Positions 1 to 12,549 of a stretch of 64,000 nt of DNA are shown here, one piece after another (positions within the stretch are counted from its first letter, which is position 1; each line of letters starts with the position of its first letter). The translations under genes were made by a program, and so were the position numbers. Under the pieces are notes generated by a model. The model did not search any database, was not told the DNA's origin, and saw nothing but the letters and a program-made list of their open reading frames with translations. The stretch is from Scedosporium boydii (lineage: Eukaryota; Ascomycota; Sordariomycetes; Microascales; Microascaceae), in assembly GCA_002221725.1 (NCBI GenBank), contig NJFT01000206.1:1-64000 (forward strand), read 5' to 3'.

Positions 1-528
1 GTGATCGAGTAGGGAAACTAAACCAAAACACCCTCTACAAAATGAAAGGAACAGTCATCTTGGAGACATCGATCGCAAAGCGATCGATGTTGGAAAGGTT
101 GGTCTAATGGTCATAGAAACGAAACTGGAATCGAAAAGGAAAAGAAGGATTCTGATTGAAAAAGATATTCTAACTTGAAGTCGATAGCTACTAAGAAATT
201 CTTCACTTTTTATTCCATGCCGCTGCTGCCACGCGTCACGTGCCATGTGGCAGCTACTGCCACAAGCCACAGTTGCCACATACCAGCCGCCCCACGCACC
301 AACACACTAGTAGCTATAGTAGTGCCTGCCCCTTCCACCTACCTTCCTATATAATAATTAACTCTACTATTAAATTAATTAAATTAATTAATTAATTACC
401 TACTCTGTAATTTATCCTTCTATTCTATTTTATTTTATTTATTTATTTATTCTATTATATACTTTACTACTTTATAATTTATAGCTACCTAGTACCTTTA
501 GTAGTACCTCCCCCTTTCTTTTACCTAG

Positions 529-1185
529 CTTCTATATAAAAGTTACTTTAGTAGTAGCTCCTACCTCTCCTGGCCTCTATTAACTACTATAATTTACTAT
601 TTTATAATTAAACGCTTAGCTATTTATTGCAGCCTCTCTGTACACGGGCAGCGCCTACCTATTTTACTTAAATATTCTATATAGATTCTCTTACTATAAA
701 AACCCCTAAACTCTCCTAGCCTAAGCTAAACTCTTCCTCTTCCTCTTCCTCTTCTTCTTCTATATCTTACTATATCCTATATCTTATCTATATATTATAC
801 CTTAATTAATTAATTATATATTTCCTATATTTCCTATATTTTCTATATTTCCTATATTTTAAACTTAAGCTACCTAGGCAAGGGCCTCCCTTTTTAACTT
901 CTTAGTGCCTTAGTAGTACCTACTTCTTTTTTTTTTTTTTCTTCTTTTCTTTTTACCCTATTCCCGCCTTCTATATAATTATCGCCTAGGTAGCTCCTAC
1001 CTCTTTACTAGCCTCTATTAACCCTCTATAATTAATTAATTAACTACTCTACTATTTACAGCCTCTTAGTACCTTAGCAGTGCCTTCCCTGTCTTAATTA
1101 GATCGACTTTCTATATAAATTCTCCCTCCTACTATAAAAAACCCCCAACCCTCCCAGCCCAGCCTAGACTCTTCCTCTCCTATAC
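529..1185 (+). repeat. Pair of direct repeats of about 220 bp (529-745 and 964-1185)
   Basis: Both copies start near a CTTCTATATAA block. Both then run through a CTCCTACCTCT block and a CCTCTATTAA block, and end with a TACTATAAAAA block, a run of C, an AGCCTA-like stretch and CTCTTCCTCT. The differences are mostly C/T or A/G plus small indels. They look like two eroded copies of one element terminus or promoter-like module. The family is unknown. Confidence 0.5.
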
Positions 1186-1661
1186 TTATATTCTACATTC
1201 TATATTCTAATTAACTAACTACCTACTTAAGTAGTTTTTTTCCTTTCTTCCTTATCCTTTCTTTAATTATATATATATACAAGGGTTTCTACTTAAGGAA
1301 AATATAAGTGCTTTTTATCCCTCTCCCTCTTTTTCCTTTTTCTTTTTTTCTTTTTCCTTTCTACTACTATATAAAGTAATACTAATAGATAGCCTCTCCC
1401 TCTAGGAGTAACTATAGTAGATAACTTCTCCTCCCTACACCTTCCGATAACGACGATAGTCATAATAAGAGCTACCCTATATGACCCCTAGTAGCTAGAA
1501 CCTACCTATAGTAGTATTTAGCCGGAAGCTATTATTTTTACTAGTAATTAGGAGGAAGTGGTAGCAGATCCTACCTACTCTCAATCTATAATAGTAGTAA
1601 TAGCAACAATCCTTCCCCTAACTGTGGCCACTACACCCGCCACAACAGCCACAACGCCCAC

Positions 1662-1689
1662 TAGGGCCACCAGGGCCACCAGGGCCACT
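1662..1689 (+). repeat. 9-bp tandem repeat (AGGGCCACC unit)
   Basis: About three copies of AGGGCCACC lie in a GC-rich island that escaped RIP. On the plus strand the island reads as a Thr/Ala/Arg-rich peptide, so it may be the remnant of a low-complexity coding tail. Confidence 0.7.
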
Positions 1690-1776
1690 ACAGGCAGCAG
1701 CCTTTAATTATCCTACCTAGTACTAGGCAACTTATTATATATAATAATACCTTCCTCCCCTTAATCTCTTAATCTT

Positions 1777-1824
1777 TTATTCCCTTATTCCCTTATTCCC
1801 TTATTCCCTTATTCCCTTATTCCT
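1777..1824 (+). repeat. 8-bp tandem repeat (TTATTCCC), about six copies
   Basis: Five perfect TTATTCCC units are followed by one imperfect unit. It is a simple minisatellite in the AT-rich tract with no coding potential. Confidence 0.85.
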
Positions 1825-3616
1825 TATATAAAGCTAACCTTCTTATCTAACCTTACAGCTTTATTGCCCTCCCCTGGGCTCAGGCGTGTAGGCACTAGAT
1901 GAAGCCCTAGAGCTATAAGGGCCTGACAAGTGCCTAGGAGTCCTCGAGGTAGGCGGCTACTAGTTAGCAGAATTCTACTATAATACCTAGTAGTTTAACA
2001 TCTTCAATATACTTAGCTATAATATACTATTTATATAAGGGGCCCTTAATAGCTACTAGGTAGTTTCCTATTAACCTAGCTATATTAATATACTCCTTAT
2101 CTAGTCTAGGAGCATAGATATACCTTAAGGCTATAGGGAATACTAGTAACTATAAAATCATAAAACTAGTTTTAACTATCCCTTTCCAACCTATATCTAG
2201 ATCCCTAATAAGTTTAGTAAAGCATATAGGAACTATAAGTAGAGAGACTATAGTACTTAATATAGGCCTAGCTAAAGTAAGTTACTTCTAAGTCCCCCTC
2301 CTCCTCGAGGTCTTAGTAGCGGCAGTAGTAGTAGTAGTAGTAGTATAAATAGATGATAACTGTAGAGTTAAACCTAGGCTATCATAGGTATATTATATAA
2401 TAATCTAATTATATTATAATTAATTAAGTAGGTAGGGGGAAATTCAGCCCTCTACTAACTAGGCTGTACTAATATAGAAGCTGAGAGAGATTTAGCTATA
2501 TTAGTATAGTTATAGTATCTAAAGTTATCTTATAGCGGTGTAGGCTTTTTACTAGATAAAGGAAGGTAGAATAGTTTTAAAGTATTTTAATAAATAAGAT
2601 AAAAGATAAAAGAAATTTTAAAGGGAGGGGAAATAGTTATTAAGGGATTAGGAGTTTTTAGAATCTAGGGTTCTTCTTCTTTTTTATATAAATAATTAAA
2701 CTAGTTAAAAGTAAATAAGTTAATTAAATTTTAATCTTTCTTTTATTACTTCTTCTATCTTTTCCTTTTTATTTCCCTCTTTCTTTCTAAGTAAGAAGAG
2801 AAAGATATAAGTAGGTAAGGTAAGCCCTTAAATTACCTAACCCTACTCTCGCCCTTAGCTAGATAATTACTACTTTACTAAATTAAAGCTTAAGCTTTAA
2901 AGCTTCCAGGCTTTAGATAACTAACTTAACCCTCTAGTACCTAGAGGCCTTTTTATAGTTCTAGACAAAGACTCTAAATATAAGTTCTAAGCTAAGAGCA
3001 ACTAGTAGGCCTTTCTTTCTCTAGTATATTATAATAGTATATATATACAATAGGGATTAATTATTTACGAGGGCTATACCTTATATATATATATATATAG
3101 TAGAGATTATAAAGAGGTATAGCCCTCAACCCTTTATCAACCTTCTCTATAGGGGACTTTTATAGTTCTAAAATAAAGAGGCTACCTATAAGATAGCTAC
3201 CCTAGTCTTAGCTAGGTAATTATTACTTCTTCTAGTTTCTTTTTAAGAGAAGTATATATAAGAGATATTTATAGTTCTAGATAAAGACTCTAAGTATAAA
3301 TTCTAGGCCCTAGTAGGCCTACTATATTCTTAACTGAGTAGTTGTAGCTCTACCTAATTAACTAACGTTTTTAAAGCTTTAAGTAGCTGACTTACTAACC
3401 TACCCCTTAGGTTAGACCTTGCAGCTTTTATAGTTTTAGATGAGGACTCTATATATAAAGGAAAGTATAAAAAGAATATAGGAAAAAATAAGAAGAATAG
3501 GGGAAAGAATAATAATAAATCTATTTAACTTTTATCTACTTTAATTGTTTTCCCTTTTTATATAAAGTAAAGTAAAGGAATCTATACTTCTACTCTACTA
3601 CTAACTATAAAGTAAA

Positions 3617-4238
3617 AGAGGAATACTTAACTTTATATAAACTAAACTACCTCTTTAAGCTCTTATTCTTTTACTACCTACCCTCCCCTACCTCCTCTTA
3701 TTTTCTTTTATTATATAATATATTACCTTAGTTTTAGAATATAATATTAAGTTCTCTTTTTTACTTAATATATTTCCTTAGCTTTAGAGTATAATATTAA
3801 GCTTAATATTATTAATCTAGTAATACCTCGATTTAATATTAAGTTTAAATTTTATTTTTATCTCTTTTTTTAGTAGATATTTATATTTAATTTCTACTTA
3901 ATATAATTTTTAATTTTCTTCTTTTTCTTCTTTCTTTCTTTCTTTCTTTTTATCTAGTAATAGTAGTAGTAGAGGTAGTGGCGGCGGAGGAGCTGGAGCT
4001 GGAGCTGGAGCTGGAGGCGGTAGTAGAGGTAAACCTGAACCCGAACCTAAACTGAGTCCGCTCTTAACCCTAGATGATTTTTTTCAGGGTTGGGGTTGGG
4101 GTTAAAAAAGTTTTTAACTAATGAGCGAGCTGGCTTGGGTAGAACTAATAATGTTAGAAAAGTTATCCGCATGGAGCCGCTTTATATAAGGGCCTGAGCG
4201 CCGATTATACTATAATCGCCGCTAAATAGTTACCTAAG
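3617..4238 (-). repeat. Family A 3' LTR (least RIP-damaged copy)
   Basis: It matches 7,531-7,921 joined to 19,674-19,888 over its whole length, starting near ACTTTATATAAACTAAACTAC and ending near GCTAAATAGTTACCTAAG. It contains a GGAGCT hexamer run at about 3,988-4,016. That run is still G-rich here but is changed to GCTAGA and GCTAAA forms in the other copies. Confidence 0.7.
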
Positions 4239-5999
4239 CCTTACTTAGTTCTATTTTAAATAAGCTAATTAGTTACCTAATTAATCTATAGGTTTCTTAT
4301 TTATAGCTATAGGGTCTCTAGTATAATAGGGTATCTAGTAATTTTAGTAATATTAAAAGAAATATAGTTAACTCTTCTTATAATATAGATATAGAGGTAT
4401 ATAGTTTCTATACTAATTACTCCGCCTTCGTAGTCTACTAGCGTTCTATTATATATATTTAAGGTATATAGCTAGTATTTTTCTACTTATAGTAATTCTA
4501 GTTAGTTAATAATTATTAGGGAAACGAAGTTCCCTTATATCCTACTATCTACTAGAGCCTAGAACTCTTATCTAGCTAGGGTGATAGGTACTTTTAGGTA
4601 ATAAATTTATTATCCTTCTATAATATTTATTTCTCTTAGTTTTTAACTAGGTCTAGGTCCTATTATTTATATAACTTCTTCTATAATTAATATTAAGCTT
4701 TTATATTAGGGCCTCTATAGGCTAGCTATTTGTTATTAGAGTCTTTAGATCTCCTGATATTGCTTTTACTACTACTTATTTAGCTTTACTATCTCTTATA
4801 AATTGTTAATAAAACTTTAGGTAAGTTTAAGTTACTTATTTACTTCTTTCTAGAGTTCCTTATAGAGGTTTTCTAGTTCTATAAGGTCTATTTAGCCTTT
4901 AAGGAGGTATATTTACTTTTCTAGTTCCTCTAGAAACTTTTCCTTTTATTTCCTTTCTTCTTCTAGTCTTTAGACTTATTACTAGAGTTCTTAGATCTCT
5001 TTTTATTATTTTTTATTATTTTAGAGACCTTCCTCTTCTATATTATTAACTTTTATATTAAAGTTAGCTTTGTTAAGGATAGTATAATAAAGATTATTAA
5101 TTTATTTTTAAAAGTTAATAAAATCTAATAAGATATTATTTAATTTCCTATTATAGTACTAATTAAGTCTTTTATAGGGTATTTAACTTCTATTAGTACC
5201 CCTATACTATATAAAAGGGGCTTCTCCCTTTACTATTTTCCTTTAGTTTATCTATTATTCTTTTATAGACTACTTCTATTCTTCTTATATTTTATTATCT
5301 AGGTCTTATATATTAAAGTAAGTATCTAGGTCTTTAGTTACTATTTTCTTTTTTATATTAGTTTCCTTAGCCTTTCTTTATATTTTATATACTTCTTAAT
5401 CTTTTCATTCTTTATTATTCTATAGATATAGGCAGCCCTTCTATTTTAAGGCCTCTATATAGTACTTTTATTATTTAGTTAAGCTTTATAGATTTTTAAG
5501 ATACTAGGCTACCTTATATTCTAATTATTTATAGTCGAGGTCTTCCTTTATAATTTTAGAGATTTACTAGGTTACTTCTTTTTCTAAGTTTTTAATAATC
5601 TCCTTAAGTATTTATCTTTCTTCTTCTTCTTTAAGTATAGTATAGTAGCTAACTAGGAGGTTTTTAAACTATTCTTCCTATTTCTAGGCGGTCTAGGCTG
5701 CTTGTCGTTCTTAGTCCTACCTTTCTAGGTTCTATTAGTATATAAACTACTATAGTAATCTAAGTATCTAATAATACTATTTATAGGCCTTGTTATAGTA
5801 CTCTTTATATAATAGATCCTCGCTAGTAAGGGTATTAAATTTCTTTAGGAGTTCTTCTTTAGTTTTCTTAATTTATTTTATAATCTTAGGGATCTTAGTA
5901 ACTTCTTTTTACTTTATTATTCTAAATATCTATAGTTTCTTTAGGTAGTAGCTAGCCCTATCCTTATTACTTTAGTAGGTAATATAGTTATTATTATAG

Positions 6000-7150
6000 T
6001 ATATAGTCTATAATAAGGATTTGTAATTAATAGTACTAGCTCCTAATTATTAGGTTTTCCCTTCTAGTATAAGCTTAAATCTAGGTTTCTTTTTATTTAG
6101 TTATTTATACCCTAGCTTAGGCTTATACCTCATTTAGTATTCTCTTATATAATAGCTATAATATCTACATTTATAGCATTTCCCTACCTTCTCTTTAAGT
6201 CTCCTAAGGGGGGCTTATTTTACAATACTAGTACTAAGCTCTATAGGTCCTATATAGGTTCCTTATATAATAGTCTTATAAGTAATCTTTTTCTTAATAT
6301 AGGATTACCTTTATCTTTATTTTTCTATATATTATTTATATTATTAGTTATTAATATATACTATTATAGTAATATATTCTAATAAGTCTCCTAGTTAATC
6401 CTTTTTATATAGTTTATCTTTAACTTTATCTTTAAATTTAGTATAGAATTAGGCTATTAGGGGCTTATCTTCTTAATTAAGGTAAGATATTACCTATTAG
6501 AACTTAGTAGTATATTAGGAAGTAGCTCCCTTCTATTATAAGTTCTTAAGTTGTCGTTTATTAGCTTATTCTTTATCTAGGTTACTAAAGGTACCCTTTA
6601 AGGCTTACTTAAAGTCTTTATATTTCCTAAAGAGCTTTTAGGTTTCTTTATCTTAATTCCTACTTAATAGATTTTCTAAGTAGTCTCTTATTTAAAGTTT
6701 AAACTAAGCTAGAGTATCCTTAGTAAGGAATATAGTAATAGTAAGTACTTAGTCCTCTTCCCTATTAAAGTTAAGGTAATAGTATAGAAGATAGGCTTAG
6801 GCCTATATTAAGAATCCTTAAAGTATTTTCTTCTTCCTATTATAGAACTTAGAAGCTAGGATCTTATATTAGGGATAGGTAACTTAATCCTCTAGCTACT
6901 TAATATAGTTACTACTAGTAGATAACTTATCCTTAAGTTACTATTTTTTAGCTTTAAACTATTCTTTTTCTTTAATAAAGGCTATATAGGCCTTCTTTAT
7001 ATCTTCTATAGAGGTAGTACTTCCTTTAATAGTTAATATATTATTTATTAGTATACTACTAGATAGGTTTACTTACTAAATAGAAGTAGTTAATATATTA
7101 TAATCTTAACGCTTTAGGTTTTAGCTAATTAATAGAATAGGAAGATACTA
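6000..7150 (-). pseudogene. Family A gag-like relic with zinc knuckle
   Basis: On the minus strand, 6,138-6,184 reads C-Y-K-C-R-Y-Y-S-Y-Y-I-R-E-Y. The spacing is exactly C-X2-C-X4-H-X4-C if residue 9 (Tyr, TAT) was His (CAT) and residue 14 (Tyr, TAC) was Cys (TGC). Both changes are RIP-type transitions. This CCHC knuckle is typical of retroelement Gag proteins. The upstream part toward 7,150 should hold the rest of Gag but is full of stops. The extent given is an estimate. Confidence 0.5.
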
Positions 7151-7344
7151 AGATAGTAGGTACCTATTTAGAGATAAGTAAAGTAGTTAAGCAGTATTTA
7201 TAATAATAGATATTAAGAGTATATATATAAGTATAGGGTATAGGTATTACTTATATTAACTACTAAAGAGTCTAGAAGATAACTAGACTAGTAGGAAATA
7301 TTATAGCTTTATATAGATATCTCTTCTATCTATCTTTAGTATAT

Positions 7345-7530
7345 GATCGCTTCCTAGGCGTTCGCCTAATCGTTCTTCCTACAATTGCCTGGTCGCATTT
7401 CCTTCGTGCGGCCGGTCGCTCTAAGTGCGTCTGCCCAGTCGCACTTCTAAAGGGCGACTACGTAACCTTGTTCTAATCCTGCCGTTCCTCACCGCCCTGG
7501 GTGGCCGAAATCACGGCCAGGTCGTAATAA
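7345..7530. other. CpG-rich island that escaped RIP, next to the family A 5' LTR
   Basis: This block keeps many CpG, CpA and TpG dinucleotides, whereas the flanks have almost none. On the minus strand it sits where the untranslated leader of family A should be, directly inside the 5' LTR. A block in the same position occurs in the second copy at about 21,930-22,060. Confidence 0.6.
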
Positions 7531-7921
7531 ACTTTATATAAACTAAACTACTTCTTTAAGCTCTTACTCTTTTACTACCTACTTTCTCCTACCTCCTCTT
7601 ATTCTCTTTTATTATATAATATATTACCTTAGCTTTAAAATATAATATTAAGTTCTCTTCTTTATTTAATATATCTTTTTAGCTTTAAAGTATAATATTA
7701 AACTTAATATTATTAATCTAATAATATTTTAATTTAATATTAAGTTTAAATTTTATTTTTATTTCTTTTTTTTTAATAGATATTTATATTTAATTTCTAT
7801 TTAATATAATTTTTAATTTTTTTCTTTTTCTTTTTTCTTTCTTTTTTTCTTTTTTTTTTTTTATCTAGTAGTAGTAGAGGTAGTAGTAGTAGAGGAGCTA
7901 GAGCTAGAGCTAGAGGTAGTT
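7531..7921 (-). repeat. Family A 5' LTR, first part (cut by element B)
   Basis: It aligns with 3,617 to about 4,010 with mostly C-to-T and G-to-A differences. It stops abruptly at the edge of element B and resumes at 19,674. Confidence 0.7.
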
Positions 7922-8416
7922 TGTCGGAGCCGGGCAGCACAACTAACAACACAAACAAGACTGTACTACCTACTTAAGAGAATAGTCAGGAGTGGCTGAG
8001 AGCCACACTACAAAGAAGAAATAGTCTAATAGTTATCGGATTAGTCTAATGGTCGAGTAGGATGTTAAGAAGTAGATAATTAGTTAAAATCTACATTATA
8101 GGACATTACATCTAAAGAAGAGAAGAGAAATATAAAGATAGGAAAAGAAGTAATATTAAGAAAAGAATAGTAAAGAACATCTACTACAACAATACTCTAG
8201 CTAATAGGAAACAACTAATCGCTCCCAATCGCAATACTGTCCTTCACCTACTTCTACGCTATACTACCTTATCTAAGAACTAGTCTATAAAAAATAGGGG
8301 GCTATTATCCTTTTATATATAAGTGAGGTTTAGATATATAGTACATTAGGCTTCCAGTGGCAGCACTGATCAGTAATGTGGCGGCGCCGCCGCCAGTCGC
8401 CCTATACACTAACACA
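7922..8416 (-). repeat. Element B 3' LTR
   Basis: It aligns without gaps to 19,179-19,673. Differences are transitions and occur in both directions, so both LTRs were hit by RIP after insertion. The left copy has lost more C and G overall. A GC-rich GGCGGCGCCGCCGCC stretch near its right end survives in both. Confidence 0.88.
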
Positions 8417-8427
8417 TCCTTCCCTCT
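8417..8427 (-). other. Element B polypurine tract
   Basis: Read on the minus strand this is AGAGGGAAGGA, directly upstream of the 3' LTR start TGTGTTAG. That is the expected position and composition of the plus-strand DNA primer of an LTR retrotransposon. Confidence 0.7.
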
Positions 8428-8574
8428 AAATTTTACCTCAGGTAAAATTCACTAAAAAGAAAAGGAAAACAATAAAGGAAACTTAATAATAGTAGAACAT
8501 CAAAGAAAAAATAGTAAACTATAATACCTTTCTTAAAAATTAACTATAATAAAATAACTAATCAATCAATTACT

Positions 8575-10560
8575 TTACTTTCCTAGTAGCTTATATCTCT
8601 CTCGGGCCCTTCCCTTAAGTCCCACCCATACTAACTCTATAAACATGTTCGTTATAGTAGGAGTAAAGACCTCTTCTATCTCCCGGTTATAGAATTCTCG
8701 CCACTTGTAATCTAGTATCTATAGTAGCAATCTTTAGTAGTTAGAGGCTAGTTGAGATTAGGGCTGTCCCCTGATTCTTTAAGATCTACAGGATGGAGGC
8801 CACTCCTTAGTTCTTTGTAACTGGCGAGATAGAGGTCAGGAGGGTGGTTTAAGAGACTTTAGTAGAGCTCCCTGAGTTCGCCTCCTCTTCTTTACTATTA
8901 ATAGCGCCTTCTTGTAGCTTGCTAAATAAACTAGGCAATCTAAGGGAAGCTTATATATTAGGGATTAAGAAGGTTTCGCTAACTTAGAGGGCTTTGATAG
9001 CATAGGGTCATAATATAAGGGTTTGCTCTTCTTATAAGCTTCTGGGCTAAATGTAAAAGGCTTAGGTATATTAATAGGTAGAGGTAGTTAGTTAGTAGGG
9101 GTACTAAATCCCTTAAAAGGAACTACTGCTTTTAATAGCGTCTTTAGTAGGAAGAGCTTAGTAGGCTTAGTAGGGACAGGGTGCTTTAGAGGGGGGGCTA
9201 AAGAATAGGACTCCTACTAGTCTATCTTAAGGAAGAATAGGAAAGGCTACTATACCGCCCCCCTATCTATAGCAACTCGATATAGGTTATATGCCTGCTA
9301 AGTGTTATCTAAGTTAGGTAATATTAACTTCCTAGCCTTAAAGCTAGGAGCTAGTAGGAAAGCTTTAATTTATTCCTTAGTAAGAAGAGGTATATCCTGG
9401 CTTTTTAATACTCTTCCTAACCTCTCTAGGTATCCTACTTAGTTCCTAACTACTTCAGCGTCCTTTTTTAATTCCTCTAGGACTGGCTTGGATATATTAA
9501 AGTTCTCTTCCTATAAGAACTTCTATTTACTTACTCTGGCCTTTAGTATACTGTCTAGTAGCCTAATAGTTAGAAGGTAGAAGGGGTTAAGGGGGATATT
9601 AATTGGGTTGCTAAAGAAGTTATAGATAGTAGCCCTCTAAAAATTAACTAACTTATTTAATTGCTTATTCTTCGTCGTATAGTCTATCCTATTAAGTGTC
9701 TAGTTGCCTACCCTATAGGTAGAGTGCTATTAGTAGGACGGATTATAGGCGCAGGAAATAGTCAACGGGGGTCGGAAGAAGTTAAAGATATTAGTAATAG
9801 CTAGGAGGCTACATTCTTAAACGCCCTATACTATCTAGGTAGGACAGATAGCAACGAATTTGTCTGATTTTCCCTCCTTTCTCCTCTATATAGCCTATAC
9901 TTTAATACTAATTGCAATCCTAGTGTCCTATTTCTTATAAAGGGTATTATATAAATATAACTTTTCCGCTTCCTCATCCTAGATTATTATTGTCTAGTAG
10001 GCTAGCTTATTAAAGTATAGGCAAGTTACTATATACTATATATACTATACCCCTTTACTACTTACCTATAGGGCTTAGTAAGGCCTCTCCCTTCTTCTCT
10101 CCTTTATAGTAAACTTAATACTAGCTGTATAGGAAGGGTTGTCTAGATAGAGCTAGTAGTATAATAAGATTATAATAATATTAGATAGCCCTAAAGTTAC
10201 TAAAATAAACCTAATATTTAATTTATCTTAGTTTAGCTAGGCCCTCTGCGCTAGGGTCTTATCAAGGGAGTATAAGTAATCAATAATCTTAATAAAGCTA
10301 AGTTTATACCTTCCATTTTCCTGAGCTAGTTATTTAACTAGGTAATGCTTTTACTAGTATAGGAAGTCAATCTACTCTAAAATAGTCCTTTCTCCCTTTC
10401 TTAATTAGTATTAGATATACTCTCGAACTTATAGGATTCGAACAGGGTAGACGAGGATGTTGTAGTTAGTACCTTATGCCGGAGGGGATACAGCTACAGA
10501 CTATTTAGGGAACTTATCTAACCCCTACTTAACTACCCTCTAAGGCAGTATAGTGATTAA
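8575..10560 (-). pseudogene. Unrecognised coding relic (ORF-X) downstream of integrase in element B
   Basis: The minus strand reads as a long protein of about 660 codons in which most stops are TAG or TAA at positions where Gln or Trp would fit (CAG, CAA or TGG changed by RIP). Readable pieces include ENGRYKLSFIKIIDYLYSLD near 10,300, DEEAEKLYLYNTLYKK near 9,960, LEELKKDAEVVRN near 9,470 and FTPTITNMFIELVWVGLKG near 8,640. It ends with a TAA at 8,575-8,577. It appears to cross at least one frame change near 8,710. It lies in the same sense as pol, between integrase and the 3' LTR, where some retroelements carry a third gene. I do not recognise the family and assign no function. Confidence 0.5.
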
Positions 10561-11167
10561 GGGCTAATTAATTAGTAGGTTTCTATACTAGTAGGTAGAA
10601 TTGAGGTTGTTTTGTAGAGTAAGGGGTTATATTAAGGTAAGGATTATTAGGGTATAAGGTGTTAGTTAAGGAAGGTGCTTTTCTTTCTTTACTAGTAATC
10701 TAAATAGTTAATTAGAGAATGTTAAATTTGATAAGATAGCTAGTTGCAGTGAGGAGAGGGGGGAATGTTATTTAGGAAGAGGAGGAAGGGTATTTTTATA
10801 GATGTCTAGAATAGTAGTAGATTATTTAAGTTTAATGATTTATTTCGCTGTCTTCGTTTAGGGAATCATTACTATCTTCAGGCTTTCCTTTATAGGCCTT
10901 ATTTCCTTGTAATTAGGAATGCTAGTAGCTATGACTACTGGTTTCAGGCAGTTACTTTGTTTACAACCCATTCTACTCCAACTTCTCTTTCTTCCTTCTA
11001 AATTATTAAACTTAACTATTCTAGTAAATATAAAGGGACTTAGAAAAGCTGTTTCCCTTCTATAACTCTTCCCTCTCTTTTTCTATAGCAATCATCCTAA
11101 TATCAGCACGATGTTATAAGATTAAGATCTAAGCGAAAAGGGTATTACCCCTAAAACTAATTTCCCT

Positions 11168-12056
11168 ATTAACTTTAAGCCGAAAAGTTATTATATTTAT
11201 ATTAAGCCTCTAGAAGAGTTCCCTAAGAAGGAAGAGATTTTCAAAGCCAATACTAAGGCTTACTAGATAGTAAGTTCCTTAAGACTTTACAAGCATCTAA
11301 CTATTAACATCTTATTAGATCCTAAAGGTTCTCTATATCTATAAGTATTAAGATTCTCAATTTATCAAATAGGTATTAAAGCTAACAGCATTTAGCAGAA
11401 ATCGAACTCCTTATTACTTCTTCTAATCCCTTAGCAATCATGATAGTACTATTACTACTGCAACGAGCTAGTTGAAGAGGATGGCTGTAGATCATGGGCT
11501 CGTTGGCAATGCAATTTTCAAACCTCGGAATAGAGTCTTCCTACTACGCAATGTAGGGCTTCCTTAGAGTTATTACATAGACTTATAGCTAACTAAGAGG
11601 CTACAAAGGACCAAGGCCCTGCTGATCGCCTTCTATGGCCGGCGCAATCTAATTGCTTACAAGTACTATATATATAGGTATAGTAGTATCGGTTTTCAGC
11701 GGGCCCCCCTTAGTTTTTATAAGCTACTACCTTATCCTTTTGACAAATATATTTCCTTGCCTAGCTACTAGTTTAGGGCTTACTTGAACTACATATTTCT
11801 TATATACGCACTACAATGTAGTTACTATATTCTATTAAAGATAGGGGAGTCTTCTAATGTAGTAGATTCGGATAAGTCGGGTATAGGCATCGAGTTCTTC
11901 GATGAGGCGGAGAAGGGGAATAAGAAGGATTAGATCCGGGCAGCTAATTGTCATAGGCAGTCTTCTCTCTCATTAAAACGTCCTAGATATACTAACCTCG
12001 GCGAGCGTAGAGCCTTAATTCCTATACCCGCTCCGCCAGCCAATTATACTGCTTAG
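11168..12056 (+). pseudogene. Unrecognised antisense coding relic (ORF-Y) inside element B
   Basis: The plus strand, opposite to gag-pol, reads as protein with RIP-type stops. Readable pieces are FPINFKPKSYYIYIKPLEEF near 11,170, CNELVEEDGCRSWARWQCNF near 11,460 and a C-terminal part with IGIEFFDEAEKGNKK near 11,885 and YTNLGERRALIPIPAP near 11,990. One frame change is needed near 11,740. The TAG at 12,054-12,056 may be the true stop or a former Gln. It is unlike the pol relics and lies between ORF-X and integrase. Function and family are unknown. It might be an accessory gene of the element or a captured gene. Confidence 0.45.
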
Positions 12057-12549
12057 TAAGAGGGAGGGAGTAATAATAATAAGGAAAATAGGGTAGAGAT
12101 AAAATAAGGGATTAAGAAATATAGATAGTAATTTAAAGGAATTAAAAGAAAAGAAATAAATAAAAGATTAGAATAAAGGAAACTAAGCTATAGTAGTTTC
12201 TTTAATCTAACTTATTACTTAGTTTCATTAAGGTAATCTTTATATTTATCTTGATTCTAAACTTCTGGGAGTTGAACTTTGATTTTATAATTAGGATCTT
12301 CAGAGTAAAACTGCAGTCTCTGGGGTCAGATCAAGGTCTCTTACAGTTAATCAATAGTTTCCCTATCACTACTAAGTGCTTCCAGCTAGGGGTCATCTTC
12401 TATGTCCTTGTCCATTATTACCTAGCTATCTAAAGTTATATAAAAGCACTTGACCTTATAAGAAGGGTAAAAACTACTAATTAGTATACTATTAAGCTCT
12501 TCTAATTATATACTCTTGCCATCCTTATATAGTTCTCGAATTTGAAAAG

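Larger units (their letters stand above)
1..3616. other. AT-rich, RIP-eroded non-coding tract
   Basis: No reading frame of useful length is present. CpA and TpG are almost absent while TpA, CpT and ApG are common, which is the product expected from RIP (CpA to TpA on both strands). Small islands with normal dinucleotides remain, for example near 640-660, 1,610-1,700 and 1,860-1,960. The stretch 1,420-2,360 reads on the plus strand with stops that could be former Gln or Trp codons, so it may be an eroded coding relic, but I recognise no family. Confidence 0.7.

Noticed and set aside
4085..4105. GGGTTGGGGTTGGGGTT run resembling a telomere repeat
   Set aside because: Fungal telomeres are usually TTAGGG arrays. 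This is a short run inside the family A LTR and recurs, RIP-damaged, in the other LTR copy.
12251..12433. 60-residue plus-strand ORF in element B
   Set aside because: Chance opening in the antisense of pol with no similarity to the readable part of ORF-Y.
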